Origin: Streptomyces sp. CG 926
GTDB lineage: Bacteria; Actinomycetota; Actinomycetes; Streptomycetales; Streptomycetaceae
Reading direction: 5' to 3'
Assembly: GCF_003148825.1 (NCBI RefSeq)
Contig: NZ_QGGZ01000004.1
Location: 310,001 to 374,000, forward strand
DNA: 64,000 nt
In this document: one piece after another, positions 53,160 through 62,398 of the stretch
How positions within the stretch are numbered: position 1 is the first letter of the stretch
Layout of the letters: each line of letters begins with the position of its first letter
Program-made: the position numbers and the translations under genes
Notes under the pieces: generated by a model
Told to the model about the DNA's origin: nothing
The model's input: the letters and a program-made list of their open reading frames with translations, nothing else
Databases searched by the model: none

Positions 53160-53864
53160 ATGTCAGTACCCGACCGGATGGACGAACGGCTGAGCGCCCT
53201 GGGGCTGGTGGAGGCCCAGCGCATGGCCGAGGCCCTCTTCGCCGGAACCGCGACCCGCGGCCTGGTGGCGCCGGGCCGCAGCGAACGCGAGGCGAGCGAC
53301 CGGATCGGGGACCTGGCGAGGGACCTGTTCGGGACGGCGGCGGGCCTGCCCGGGCCGATCGTGCGCTCCGGCCCGCACACCCTGCTTCCGTACGGCCCCG
53401 CGGCCCCGGACCGGGTGATCGGCGAGGACGACGTCGTCGTCGCCGAACTCGGTTCGGTGCTCGCGGTGTCCGAGGTCGCATTCGCCTCGACCCTCGTCTT
53501 CGGCCAGGACCCGGCCAAGCATCGGCTCGCCATGGACCTGCCGAGGATGTTCACCGCCTGCCGCGAGGCCCTGCTCGCCGACTCCCGCCTCACGGGCGGG
53601 CGGCTGCACACCCTGCTCCTGGCGCTCGCGGCCGAGTCGGGGTGGACGGTGGGCGGATGGCACAGCGGTCACCTGGTCGGGGCGGACCCCTCGGCGGACG
53701 TCCGGGGCGCGCGGCCGGCCGCGTACATCTGCGCGGAGAACGACCGGCCGCTGCGGCGGGCCGTCGAGGGAGGGTGGCAGGCCCATTGGATCCTGGAGAT
53801 CCATCTGGTCGACGGATCCCGCGGCTTCGGCGGCTCGTACAAGCGGCTGCTGGACCTCGTCTGA
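53160..53864 (+). CDS. Degenerate M24-family paralogue, probable pseudoenzyme
   Basis: A 234-residue protein clearly homologous over its whole length to the M24 protein at 50741-51448 (shared RSGPxTLLPY, GHLVG, ILExHLVD, RGFGGxY). But metal-site residues have changed: Asp97 to Glu96, Asp108 to Ala107, the His-Glu of FPHE to Ser178-Ala179, and the final Glu229 to Lys228. His171 and Glu213 remain. It should not hold two metals, yet the frame is intact, so it may act as a binding or regulatory subunit. It follows the methyltransferase-like gene by 28 bases with a GAGGAAG ribosome binding site. Confidence 0.82.
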   Translation: MSVPDRMDERLSALGLVEAQRMAEALFAGTATRGLVAPGRSEREASDRIGDLARDLFGTAAGLPGPIVRSGPHTLLPYGPAAPDRVIGEDDVVVAELGSVLAVSEVAFASTLVFGQDPAKHRLAMDLPRMFTACREALLADSRLTGGRLHTLLLALAAESGWTVGGWHSGHLVGADPSADVRGARPAAYICAENDRPLRRAVEGGWQAHWILEIHLVDGSRGFGGSYKRLLDLV

Positions 53865-53871
53865 CGGCCAG

Positions 53872-53978
53872 CTGACGGCCGGCTGACGATCCGGCCGGCC
53901 ATCGGTCGCCGACGGTATGTCGTCGACGGTCGGTCGGTCGCCGTGCGCGTGGTCGGCGGATCGTCAGCCGGCCGTCAG
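53872..53978. repeat. 21-bp perfect inverted repeat at a convergent gene junction
   Basis: The 21 bases at 53872-53892 (beginning CTGACGGCCGGCTGACGATC) recur as the exact reverse complement at 53958-53978, separated by 65 bases. The right copy contains the moeA-type stop codon. It may act as a bidirectional terminator or mark a small duplication. Confidence 0.75.
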
Positions 53979-55217
53979 GACCAGGGGCGCCGGATCGCCG
54001 TCGGTCCAGTCCGGGGGGATCGCGGCGAGCGCGTCGCCCATGGCGGCCCCTTGGAGGAAGGCGGCGCGGTGCCCGTCGGCGATCCGGGCCCGTGCGCCGT
54101 CCCAACTGACGGGCACCATCCGGGTGAGTCCGGCGGCGGGCCGCGCCCGCCCGTGCACCGGAACGTGCGGCAGGGGATCGAGGGCGCGCCCGGACAGGCC
54201 CGCGATCAGGGGGCCGAGCAGGGTACGGGCGGCGACCAGGGCGGCGTACGGATTGCCGGGCAGCCCCACCACCCAGCGGTCCGGAGCCAGTTCGGCGAGC
54301 AGCATGGGATGCCCGGGCCGGCAGGCGACGGTGTCGACGACCATCCGTGCCCCGGCGTCCGCCAGGAGCCGGCGCAACTGGTCGGTGGCGCCGACGGAGG
54401 TGGAGCCGGTGACCACGACGACGTCGGCGCCCCGCAGCGCCCGCACGGCCCCGGACAGCCGTCCGGTCGGCCGGTCGGGTACGTACTCCACCTCCGCCGT
54501 CTCGCCGCCGAGTTCGGCGACCAGGGCCGGGAGCAAGGGCCCGAGGGCATCGCGTACCCGGCCGGGGCCCGGGACTCCCGCGTGGTCCAGCTCGTCCCCG
54601 GTGACCAGTACGCCGACCCGGGGGCGCGGTCGCACCGACAGGGTGTCGTGTCCGCAAGAGGCGGCGAGGCCGAGCAGCGCGGGGCCGATCCTGGTGCCGG
54701 CCGGGGCGAGCCGGCGGCCCGCGGGGGCGTCCTCGCCGGTGTGGCGGATGTGTCGGCCCGGCGGCGGCACGGGACCGGACACCCGGCCGTCGTCCGTGGT
54801 GCGCGCCGATTCCAGCGGCAGCACCGCGCGGGCCCCGGCCGGCACCTCGGCCCCGGTGGAGATCTCCACGCACTCCGCCGGGCCCAGTACGCCCGCCCAG
54901 GGCGCGCCGGCGCGGACGGCGGCCCGTACCCGCCAGGGGCCGGTGCCGGACACCGCATATCCGTCCATCGCGGCCGTGTCGAAGCCCGGGAGCGGCCTCA
55001 GGGTGGGCAGGCCGTCGGCCAGGGTGAGTCCGGCGGCATCGCGCAGGGGCACCGTACGGGCGGGCAGCGGGCCCGCCGCGCCGTGGGCCAGTACCCGGGC
55101 CCGCGCCCACGACACCACCGGGTGCCGGTCCGGGCCCCGGGACGCGGAGGCGAGGGCGGAGCCGGCGGCGTCGGGCGCGAGGGCGGGCGCGGTCGCGGGT
55201 GCGGTCGTCGGGGGCAT
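53964..55217 (-). CDS. moeA: Molybdopterin molybdenumtransferase MoeA
   Basis: About 417 residues. It inserts molybdate into adenylylated molybdopterin to make Moco. Conserved blocks: AAMDGYAV in the N-terminal domain, VGVLVTGDELD, VTGSTSVGATD (nucleotide/MPT loop) and VGLPGNPYAAL. ATG 55217 is assumed; its ribosome binding site is weak (GGAG close to the ATG), and a GTG at 55289 with an abutting GGGAG is the alternative. Part of a molybdenum region with the Mop gene, modA, modBC and the Mo-containing nitrate reductase. Confidence 0.9.
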   Translation of the reverse strand: MPPTTAPATAPALAPDAAGSALASASRGPDRHPVVSWARARVLAHGAAGPLPARTVPLRDAAGLTLADGLPTLRPLPGFDTAAMDGYAVSGTGPWRVRAAVRAGAPWAGVLGPAECVEISTGAEVPAGARAVLPLESARTTDDGRVSGPVPPPGRHIRHTGEDAPAGRRLAPAGTRIGPALLGLAASCGHDTLSVRPRPRVGVLVTGDELDHAGVPGPGRVRDALGPLLPALVAELGGETAEVEYVPDRPTGRLSGAVRALRGADVVVVTGSTSVGATDQLRRLLADAGARMVVDTVACRPGHPMLLAELAPDRWVVGLPGNPYAALVAARTLLGPLIAGLSGRALDPLPHVPVHGRARPAAGLTRMVPVSWDGARARIADGHRAAFLQGAAMGDALAAIPPDWTDGDPAPLVLTAG

Positions 55218-55395
55218 GGCTCCGACTGTCGGCCCGGGGCGTTTCCGGCTTCTCCCGCGAGGATTGCGGTTGCGCGCCGATCCGCTCACCTCCCGCGTCC
55301 CACGGGTGTGAACCTCGCGTCGGCCCGCGCGGGCACGCGCCGAGGGCCGCGCACCGGAGCGGTGCGCGGCCCTCGGGGCGGTACGGGAAGGGTGA

Positions 55396-55815
55396 TCAGG
55401 CGGCGGCGAGGGAGATCTCGGTCGACTTGATCAGGGCGACGACGGAGGTGCCGGAGGCCAGGCCGAGGGCCTCGACGGCGTCCTTGGTGATCGCGGCGGT
55501 GAGCTCGCCGCCCTCGACGGAGAGCTTCACCGAGCCCATGGCGCCACCGGTCGCGACGTCCGTGACGGTGCCCGCGAGCTGGTTGCGGATGGAGATGCCC
55601 TCGACCGGACCGGTCGCGAGGGCCACCTCGGTGGCCTTCACCAGCGCCTTGACGGAGGAGCCCTCGGCGAGGCCGAGGTCCTGGACGGCGTCGGTGGTGA
55701 TGGCGGCGGTGATGTCCTGACCGCCGACCAGGCGCACCTTCACCGAGGCCATGGCCTCGCCGGCGGTGACAGCGGTGACGGTGCCGGCGATCTGGTTACG
55801 GATGGACAGGCTCAT
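55396..55815 (-). CDS. Molbindin with two Mop (TOBE) domains
   Basis: A 139-residue protein made of two repeats of the Mop domain: SIRNQIAGTVTAVTAGEAMA and, 68 residues on, SIRNQLAGTVTDVATGGAMG, each followed by ITxDAVxxLGLAxGxSVxALxKxTE. Such di-Mop proteins bind molybdate or tungstate in the cytoplasm and act as storage or buffering. ATG 55815 begins exactly at the first repeat; an upstream in-frame start at 55854 is unsupported. Divergent from modA. Confidence 0.9.
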   Translation of the reverse strand: MSLSIRNQIAGTVTAVTAGEAMASVKVRLVGGQDITAAITTDAVQDLGLAEGSSVKALVKATEVALATGPVEGISIRNQLAGTVTDVATGGAMGSVKLSVEGGELTAAITKDAVEALGLASGTSVVALIKSTEISLAAA

Positions 55816-56179
55816 GGAACAACACGCCTCGCATGGTGGGAAACGAATCCGCAAGCACTTCTGTGACCTGCGTCATGACCGACGTTATCCGATGAATCAT
55901 GGGGGCCGGAGTGCCCCCATCTCATTCGCCAACCGAATGGCCGCAAGCTCCTGGCGTATTCCGGAAAGGCCTGAAGCCGCTCTTTTTCCGGGCTCTTCGC
56001 CTGCCTGAACCGGGACCTTTGACCCGGTTGGCCGAATCTTCACCTCCGCGGACCCGGGGATACGAATTGCAGATGCGGGCCTGTCGATGCTCCATTGGCA
56101 GCAAATGCAGCATCGTTTCGGTATCCCGTGCCGTGCGTGCGTAGGATATGGAGAACCGGACCGGAGGACCTATCCCGCC
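55816..56179. other. Divergent mop-modA intergenic region with three hairpins
   Basis: No gene found. Inverted repeats: ATGGGGGC (55899-55906) with its complement at 55913-55920; CATTCG (55923-55928) with 55934-55939; AACCGGG (56008-56014) with 56023-56029. GACGTTATCCGATGAATCAT nearby is AT-richer and could hold a promoter. No clear ModE palindrome or Moco riboswitch core was recognised. Confidence 0.5.
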
Positions 56180-57022
56180 ATGCGCTTCCTTCAGCACGTC
56201 CGACAGCGTCGGGCGGCCGCCGGCCTCCTCGGCGGCGCGCTCCTCGTTCCCGTCCTGGCCGCCTGCGGCGGTGGCAGCACCGGCACCACCGCGGCCGCCG
56301 CGCCGACCGTCTCCGCGTCGAACACCGCATCCGCGTCCGCGTCGAGCTCCGTACCGGCCGCGAACCTGACGGTGCTCGCCGCCGCCTCCCTCACCGACGT
56401 GTTCAAGACCATGGGCGCGCAGTACGCGAAGGCGCACCCCGGTACGAAGGTCACGTTCTCCTTCGCCGGCTCGCAGGAGTTGGCCGCGCAGGTCAGACAG
56501 GGGGCTCCGGCCGATGCCCTGGTCACCGCCGACACCAAGACGATGGACGGCCTCAAGGTCGAAACCGGAACGCCGACCGTGATCGCGACGAACGAGCTCG
56601 TGATCGCCACCGCGCCGGGGAATCCGCACAAGATCGACTCTCTGAAGGACCTGTCCGACCCGAATCTGAAGGTCGTCCTGGCCGCTCCGGAGGTCCCCGC
56701 CGGGCGCTACAGCCAGGAGATCCTCGACAAGCAGAACATCACCGTCGAGCCGGTCTCGCTGGAGCCGAACGTACGGGCCGTGCTGTCCAAGGTGGAACTG
56801 GGTGAGGCGGACGCCGGCCTCGTCTACAAGACGGACACGACCGCCGCCAAGGGGAAGGTCGGCTCGGTCGCGATCCCGCCCGACCAGAACGCCATCGCCT
56901 CCTACCCGGCCGCCACGCTGAAGGCCACCAAGAACCCCGCCACCGCGGACGCCTTCGTCCAGTGGCTGTCGTCGCCGGAGGCTCGGAAGACCCTCCAGGA
57001 AGCCGGCTTCCAGCAGCCGTGA
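56180..57022 (+). CDS. modA: Molybdate ABC transporter substrate-binding lipoprotein
   Basis: A 280-residue lipoprotein with a lipobox ending VLAAC (Cys29) and a Ser/Ala-rich linker. The mature part is Mod[41 protein letters not shown] (the oxyanion-binding Ser residues), and APEVPAGRY. It captures molybdate/tungstate for the fused ModBC transporter, whose GTG overlaps the stop. GGAGGA lies 11 bases upstream of ATG 56180. Confidence 0.93.
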   Translation: MRFLQHVRQRRAAAGLLGGALLVPVLAACGGGSTGTTAAAAPTVSASNTASASASSSVPAANLTVLAAASLTDVFKTMGAQYAKAHPGTKVTFSFAGSQELAAQVRQGAPADALVTADTKTMDGLKVETGTPTVIATNELVIATAPGNPHKIDSLKDLSDPNLKVVLAAPEVPAGRYSQEILDKQNITVEPVSLEPNVRAVLSKVELGEADAGLVYKTDTTAAKGKVGSVAIPPDQNAIASYPAATLKATKNPATADAFVQWLSSPEARKTLQEAGFQQP

Positions 57023-58944
57023 CCGCACGCCGCGCCGCCGGGCCCCGCCCGCCGATCCTGCTGGCCCGGCCCGCGTTCCTGGCGATCGCGTTCCTGATGC
57101 TCCCGCTGGTCGGGATCCTGGTCCGCACCCGGTGGGGCGAGCTCCGCGAGCACCTGACCACGCCCGGCTCCCTGGAGGCCCTGCGGCTCTCCCTCGTCGT
57201 CTCCTTCTGGGCGCTGGGCCTCAGCCTGGTCCTCGGGGTACCCCTGGCCTGGCTGCTGGCCCGGATCGACTTCCGCGGGAAGACCGTCGTCCGGTCCCTG
57301 GTTCTGCTGCCGATGGTGCTGCCTCCGACGGTGGGAGGCGTCGCGCTGCTGCTCGGCTTCGGCCGGCGCGGTCTGCTGGGCCCCTTCCTGGACGACACCT
57401 TCGGGATCACCCTGCCCTTCCACACCTCGGGCGCCGTCGTGGCGGCCACCTTCGTGGCGATGCCGTTCCTCGTCATCAGCCTCGAAGGGGCCCTGGGCGG
57501 GCTACGACCCGGCTACGAGGAGACCGCGGCCTCCCTCGGCGCCACCCCGCTGCGGGTCTTCTTCACCGTCACCCTGCCGATGGTGGCCCCCGGCCTGATC
57601 GCCGGAGCCGCCCTCACCTGGGCCCGGGCGCTCGGCGAGTTCGGGGCCACGATCACCTTCGCCGGCAACCTGCCCGGCGTCACCCAGACGCTCCCGCTCC
57701 AGGTCTACCTGCTGCTCCAGGACGACCCCGAGGCCGCGACCTCGCTCTCCCTCCTCCTGCTCGTCGTGGCGATGGCGGTCCTGGTCGCCCTGCGCGGCCG
57801 CTGGACCTCCGGCCACGCCGTACGCGACACCCGTCACGCCACCCCCACCGAGGACCCGGTCGCCCGGGCCCCGGAGCCGGACCCGGTCGCCGGGTCCGCG
57901 CCCGCCGGCCGCTGGTCCCTGCACGCCGAGGTCACCGGCTTCAACGAGCTCACCCTCGACGCCGAACCCGGCACCACCATCGCCGTGGTCGGCGAGAACG
58001 GCGCCGGCAAGACCACCCTGCTGCGCGCCCTCCTCGGCCTCACCCCGCGCGCCCACGCCGCACTGCGACTCGGCGGCGACGATGTGACACGTCTGCCGCC
58101 GCACCGGCGGGGTGTGGCCTGGGTACCGCAGGACGGCGCCCTGTTCCCGCACCTGACCGCGCTCGGCAACACCGCCTACGGCCTGCGCGCGCAGGGCACG
58201 AGCCGCGCCGAGGCCCGCTCCCGGGCGCGCCTGTGGCTCGACCGGCTCGGGGTCGGCCACCTCGCGGAGCGGAAACCCGCGCAGCTGTCGGGGGGTCAGG
58301 CCCAACGGGTGGCGCTGGCCCGGGCGCTGGCCGCACAACCCCGGCTGCTGCTCCTGGACGAGCCCCTGGCCGCGCTCGACCAGACCACCCGGGCCCGGGT
58401 ACGACACACCCTGCGCACCCACCTGGCCGGCTTCGGCGGGGTCTGCCTCATCGTCACCCACGATCCCGTCGAGGCGGTGTCCCTGGCCGACCGGGTCCTC
58501 GTACTGGCCCACGGCCGCGCCCTGCAGGACGCACCGCCCTCGGAGGTCGCGCGCAATCCCCGCTCCCCGTGGGTCGCCCGCATGCTCGGCCGCAACGCGT
58601 GGCCGGGAACGACCACGGTGGACGGGCTCAAGCTGGTCGCCGGCGGGTCCGTCGTGGTGGCGGAACCCGTGGCGGAGGGCTCCGAGGCGCTGGCCATCGT
58701 CGCGCCCGAGGCCGTCTCGCTCCATCGCGAGCAGCCGTCCGGCAGTCCCCGCAACGTATGGCCGGGCACGGTCCGCGAGATCACCGCGGCCGGCAGCCGA
58801 CTCCGGGTCCTCGTCACCTCGCAGGCCGCCGCCGATGTCGTCTCCGAGATCACCCCTCAGGCGGCCGCCGAGCTGGCGATCGCCGACGGCGCCGCGGTGT
58901 GGTGCAGCGTCAAGGCCACCGAGATCACCCTCGTACCCCTGTGA
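57019..58944 (+). CDS. modBC: Molybdate transporter permease-ATPase fusion (ModB-ModC)
   Basis: A 641-residue fusion. Residues 15-262 are the ModB permease, with the ATPase-coupling EAA loop [15 protein letters not shown] (165-179). A short Pro/Ala linker leads into a ModC ATPase: Walker [10 protein letters not shown] (325-333), [29 protein letters not shown]-terminal TOBE/Mop domain ([19 protein letters not shown]) follows. Permease and ATPase are usually separate genes; here one chain carries both. GTG 57019 overlaps the modA stop (GTGA). Confidence 0.92.
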   Translation: MTARRAAGPRPPILLARPAFLAIAFLMLPLVGILVRTRWGELREHLTTPGSLEALRLSLVVSFWALGLSLVLGVPLAWLLARIDFRGKTVVRSLVLLPMVLPPTVGGVALLLGFGRRGLLGPFLDDTFGITLPFHTSGAVVAATFVAMPFLVISLEGALGGLRPGYEETAASLGATPLRVFFTVTLPMVAPGLIAGAALTWARALGEFGATITFAGNLPGVTQTLPLQVYLLLQDDPEAATSLSLLLLVVAMAVLVALRGRWTSGHAVRDTRHATPTEDPVARAPEPDPVAGSAPAGRWSLHAEVTGFNELTLDAEPGTTIAVVGENGAGKTTLLRALLGLTPRAHAALRLGGDDVTRLPPHRRGVAWVPQDGALFPHLTALGNTAYGLRAQGTSRAEARSRARLWLDRLGVGHLAERKPAQLSGGQAQRVALARALAAQPRLLLLDEPLAALDQTTRARVRHTLRTHLAGFGGVCLIVTHDPVEAVSLADRVLVLAHGRALQDAPPSEVARNPRSPWVARMLGRNAWPGTTTVDGLKLVAGGSVVVAEPVAEGSEALAIVAPEAVSLHREQPSGSPRNVWPGTVREITAAGSRLRVLVTSQAAADVVSEITPQAAAELAIADGAAVWCSVKATEITLVPL

Positions 58945-59040
58945 TCAACCCGATGAGCACACGCCATGAGAACGTGGCACAGAATCCCGCATCTGCCACC
59001 CACTATGGCGCATTCGCCTGGCGGATGATTAACTGACGCC

Positions 59041-59063
59041 AGGCAGGCCGTTTCGACCTGCCT
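59041..59063 (+). terminator. Hairpin downstream of modBC
   Basis: AGGCAGG (59041-59047) pairs with CCTGCCT (59057-59063), 9-base loop, 97 bases after the modBC stop. Confidence 0.45.
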
Positions 59064-59167
59064 CCGTGTCCACGCCAGTCGCCCTGCCGGGTCGACATCG
59101 GCCGACCGACACGTACACCGGCCCCGTGACGGTCGAGCGGCTCTCGCCGCCATGGGGAGCACCGGCA

Positions 59168-59218
59168 AAAGAGGCCCCTGCATGCCGATCGCGGTGTTCG
59201 GCACGTGGGGGCCTCTTT
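59168..59218 (+). terminator. Strong two-tier hairpin upstream of the amidotransferase-like gene
   Basis: Outer stem AAAGAGGCCCC (59168-59178) with its complement at 59208-59218, and inner stem TGCCGA (59183-59188) with TCGGCA (59198-59203). The arm ends in TTT, so it looks like an intrinsic terminator on the plus strand. The rest of the 396-base gene-free stretch 58945-59340 shows nothing else. Confidence 0.7.
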
Positions 59219-59340
59219 GCGCTCGGGGCCACTCCGTCTCACGGAACGGAGCGCATCTGGCATATACAACCTCCCTGTGGGCATGCTTGCGCAGATACAG
59301 CGGGATAAAGCCACACCGGCTCGAATGTAAGGACTGAGGT

Positions 59341-60491
59341 ATGGCGGTCGTCGTCATGCAGCACGCGGCCGGGCAGGCTCCTCCCGCCGTGAGCAGGGTG
59401 CTCGCCGCGGCGGGTCTGACCTCCCGGACCGTCCCGCTCGCAGGCGATGCCGACCGTCCGCCGACCTCGCCGGGGTGGAGGGCCTGATCGTCCTGGGCGC
59501 CGCCGATCCGACCCTCCTACGGGAAGCCCTCGCCGCGGAGGTGCCCGTACTGGCCCTGGAGCCCGGTACCCGGCTGCTGGTACGGGCGGCGGGCGCCGCC
59601 CCGGGAGCCCGGCTCGACACCGCCCCCGAGCGCCCACCGGTGGAGCTCACCCGGGCCGCCGGCTCCGACCCCCTGTTCGCCGGGGCCACCCGACCCTCCC
59701 CCGAGCTCCGACCGGCCCGCGAGCCCCTGGAACTACCCGCCGACGCCGTGGTCCTGGCCTCCTGCGACGGGTACCCGGAGCAGGCGTTCCGGATCGGTGC
59801 CAGCGCGTGGGGCGTCCGCTTCCTGCCGCAGGAGTTCCCCCTGGACCCCTGGGGCGAGCAGCTCCTGGGCCGGTTCGCCACCCTCGTCGCGGCCCGCGCC
59901 GAACACACCGCGACCCGGGCCTTCTTCACCCGCCGGGCCGACGCCTGGGAGGAGCGGTTCGCCTACCAGACCCCCGCGTACGAGGCCGCGATCGCCCGGC
60001 TGCGGCTGGCACCCGGCGGGCGCGCGATGGACCTCGGCTGCGGCACCGGACGGGCCATGCCCGCGCTCCGGGCCCAGGTCGGGCCCGACGGCCACGTGCT
60101 CGGCGTCGACCTCACCCCGGCCATGCTGAGCGCCGCCGCCCGGCACGGCCGAACCCGCCACGGGCACCTCCTCGCCGCCGACTGCGCCCGGCTTCCGCTG
60201 GCCGCCGCGTCCGTGGACGGCATCTTCTCGGCGGGGCTGCTCGACCACCTCCCGGATCCGGCCGCCGCCCTGCGCGAATGGGCCCGCGTCACCGCGGCCG
60301 ACGGTGTCCTGCTGCTCTTCCACCCCTCGGGCCGCGCGGAACGCGCCGCTCGGCACGGCCGCCCCCTCGACCCCGACGACCTCCTCGCCGAGGGCAACCT
60401 GCGCCGAGCGCTCAGGACCACCGGCTGGCACCTGGACGAGTACGAGGACGGGGCCGATCACTTCGTGGCGCGTGCGGTGCCGCGCCGCTGA
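59341..60491 (+). pseudogene. Frameshifted fusion of a class I amidotransferase-like domain and a SAM methyltransferase
   Basis: From ATG 59341 (AAGGA upstream) the frame reads MAVVVMQHAAGQAPPAVSRV and VPLAGDADRP, a typical start of class I glutamine amidotransferase-like proteins, then ends early at TGA near 59487. The expected continuation (DLAGVEGLIVLGAADPTLLR, then AALAAEVPVLALEPGTRLLV-like) is in another frame starting around 59463 and runs to 60491. So one base is missing, or two are extra, near 59458-59463. The nucleophile Cys of amidotransferases is also absent. Residues from about 150 on are a methyltransferase with MDLGCGTGRAMPAL and LGVDLTPAMLSAA. The methyltransferase may still be made from GTG 59475. 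Confidence 0.7.
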
Positions 60492-60507
60492 ACCGTCGGG
60501 CCCGCGC

Positions 60508-62004
60508 TCAGAGGCGGTGGATCCGCTCGATGCCGTACCAACTGGAGACACAGGCCGCGACCCAGTCACGCCGGTAGTCGGAGGTGAAGAAGGGTTCGGC
60601 CAGGCTCCCGATGTAGATCGGCTGGTACCCGAGGTCGGTGGCACCCCTCGCGGCCTCGGTCCGGATGCGGGAGTTCTGGGCGTCCCAGGCCACCGAGCGG
60701 GTGACCGTGGCGGTGGTGAGTTCCTTGACGCTCGGGACGAGCACGGCCAGCGAGGCCAGCGTCAGTCCGGCCGCGACCACGATGCCGGCGGGCAGGGCCA
60801 CGGCGACCCCGCGGCGCGCCAGGAACCGGCGGGCCCACACCCCCAGCAGGGCTCCGTAGGCACAGAGCGCCAGTTCCATCGGTACGAGGTAGTTCGTCCA
60901 GGTGCGGGCGTACGTCCATCCGGTCGGTCCGTAGCCGCTGCGCAGCCCCAGCACCACCGCGAACGATCCCAGCACCACCACGAGCACCGGCAGCAGCAGG
61001 AGGGCGACCAGCATCGGGCGCGGGACCGCCCGGCCGGACTCCCGCTTCCCGGGCGCGGGCACGCGCGCCGCGAGCCCGGCGCCCAGGCCCAGCAGGAGAC
61101 CGACGGCGGCGGCCCCGAGGTAGGCCCACTGGCCGGTGACGGTGTCCCACATGCGCAGCCAGTCCTCGAAGGTGCCCCGGAGTTCGCCCGCGGAGAGCAT
61201 GGACTCCTTGGCCGGCTGTTGGGCACGGCGCCACCGCGCGCCGGGGGACGTGGTGAGCACGATCAGTCCGCAGGCGACCCCGGCGCACCAGAGCAGGCAC
61301 CAGGTGAACGGATGCCAGGTCCGCGCCAACCCCAGGCGGGGCACGGCCAGCAGTCCCACACAGGCCGCGAGGAGGCCGCTGACGAGGGAGAACGACTCGC
61401 TCAGCGTGCCGATCGCGAACCCGATCAGGAAGGCCGCGGCGAAGCCGCCCGCGCGGACGCCGGCCCGGGGCTGCCGGACGGTCCAGATGCCCAGCAGGAG
61501 CGCCCACACCCCGATGACGCTCGGAATGGTGTGGGAGATGGTGGCCGGTGCCCACAACAGGACCTGGTAGCTGCGTGTACCGGCGAAGTAGATCAGGGCC
61601 TGGACGGCCAGGGCGGCGGCGAGCAGGAGCAGCACCGGGGGTTTCACGCCGAGGCACCGCAGGAACTGGACCCCGAGCAGCACCAGGCCGACGGTGAGGG
61701 CGACGGCGATGACGGTCGGCAGGATCTTCACCCCGGCGAGTCCGTCGCCGTAGACGATGCCGCTCAGGAAGGCGTTGGTGATCCGGCCGTTCTGGGTGGA
61801 GTAGAAGTCGTGCGTGATGCCGAGGACGCCCATGTCGCGGGACTTCCAGGCGGCGCACCAGTCGTCCGAGGTGGGTCGCACGTAGAGGCCGAGGAAGCAG
61901 CCGACGGCGATCAGGGCGCCGGCCGCCGCCACGAGGGTGCCGCCCGCGACCGGCAGGAGTCTGCGGACGAACCGGCGATTCCCCTCGGTCGAAGCAGTGG
62001 TCAT
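60508..62004 (-). CDS. DUF6056-like polytopic membrane protein
   Basis: A 498-residue protein with about eleven membrane helices. The first is at 17-37, followed by an extracytoplasmic VRPTSDDWCAAWKSRDMG, where the DDWC and YSTQNGRITNAFL motifs resemble the DUF6056 / glucosyltransferase-like (GtrII-type) GT-C fold, whose acidic loop is catalytic. The C-terminal soluble part ends WVAACVSSWYGIERIHR. ATG 62004 has AAGGA nine bases upstream. The frame is open back to 62370 and could add a 122-residue extension, judged less likely. Role unknown, perhaps cell-envelope glycan. Confidence 0.72.
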   Translation of the reverse strand: MTTASTEGNRRFVRRLLPVAGGTLVAAAGALIAVGCFLGLYVRPTSDDWCAAWKSRDMGVLGITHDFYSTQNGRITNAFLSGIVYGDGLAGVKILPTVIAVALTVGLVLLGVQFLRCLGVKPPVLLLLAAALAVQALIYFAGTRSYQVLLWAPATISHTIPSVIGVWALLLGIWTVRQPRAGVRAGGFAAAFLIGFAIGTLSESFSLVSGLLAACVGLLAVPRLGLARTWHPFTWCLLWCAGVACGLIVLTTSPGARWRRAQQPAKESMLSAGELRGTFEDWLRMWDTVTGQWAYLGAAAVGLLLGLGAGLAARVPAPGKRESGRAVPRPMLVALLLLPVLVVVLGSFAVVLGLRSGYGPTGWTYARTWTNYLVPMELALCAYGALLGVWARRFLARRGVAVALPAGIVVAAGLTLASLAVLVPSVKELTTATVTRSVAWDAQNSRIRTEAARGATDLGYQPIYIGSLAEPFFTSDYRRDWVAACVSSWYGIERIHRL

Positions 62005-62398
62005 CCACCTGTCCTTCGTAGTGAAGTGCGGCCGGTCCGACGTCCGACGCCCGTGGGTGACGACGGTGCGGCGGCCGGTTCCGGTCCCACCAATCTGCAC
62101 GGTCCGCCGCCCACCGGCATCCGAGGAGGCGCCGCCCGGACCGGGCCGGCGGCCCTCCTGCCGTGTGCCACGGGCGCGTTCGCCCCTGCCACGGGCGGCC
62201 GGTCGTTGCTCCGTCCGTTGCTCCGGCCGTTGCTCCGCGCGCCGTTCCGCCCGCTGTTCCGTGGGGGAACGCGGGGCCGGTCGCCGACCGTCCGCTCGGG
62301 TCACCCGGGCGGCGGGCATGTCGTGGCGGGCTCCGCACCGCAGGCACACGATGGAAGCTCCGGGGGGCACACACGGAAGCCCGACAGAAGGAGTGGCG
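62005..62398. other. Gene-free or 5'-extension region with a 12-bp tandem repeat
   Basis: Holds five degenerate 12-bp units (CGTTGCTCCGTC, CGTTGCTCCGGC, CGTTGCTCCGCG, CGCCGTTCCGCC, CGCTGTTCCGTG) at 62204-62263. On the minus strand these would encode EQRP-like tetrapeptides in the same frame as the DUF6056-like gene. No independent gene is supported. Confidence 0.5.

Noticed and set aside
55816..56179. A Moco riboswitch or ModE site upstream of modA
   Set aside because: Several hairpins are present, but I could not recognise the conserved Moco riboswitch core or a TATAAC-type ModE palindrome.
58857..59357. A 166-codon minus-strand frame in the modBC downstream gap
   Set aside because: It crosses a strong hairpin, has no ribosome binding site and no recognisable fold.
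62204..62263. A CRISPR-like repeat array
   Set aside because: Units are 12 bp, contiguous and without spacers; no cas genes are nearby.
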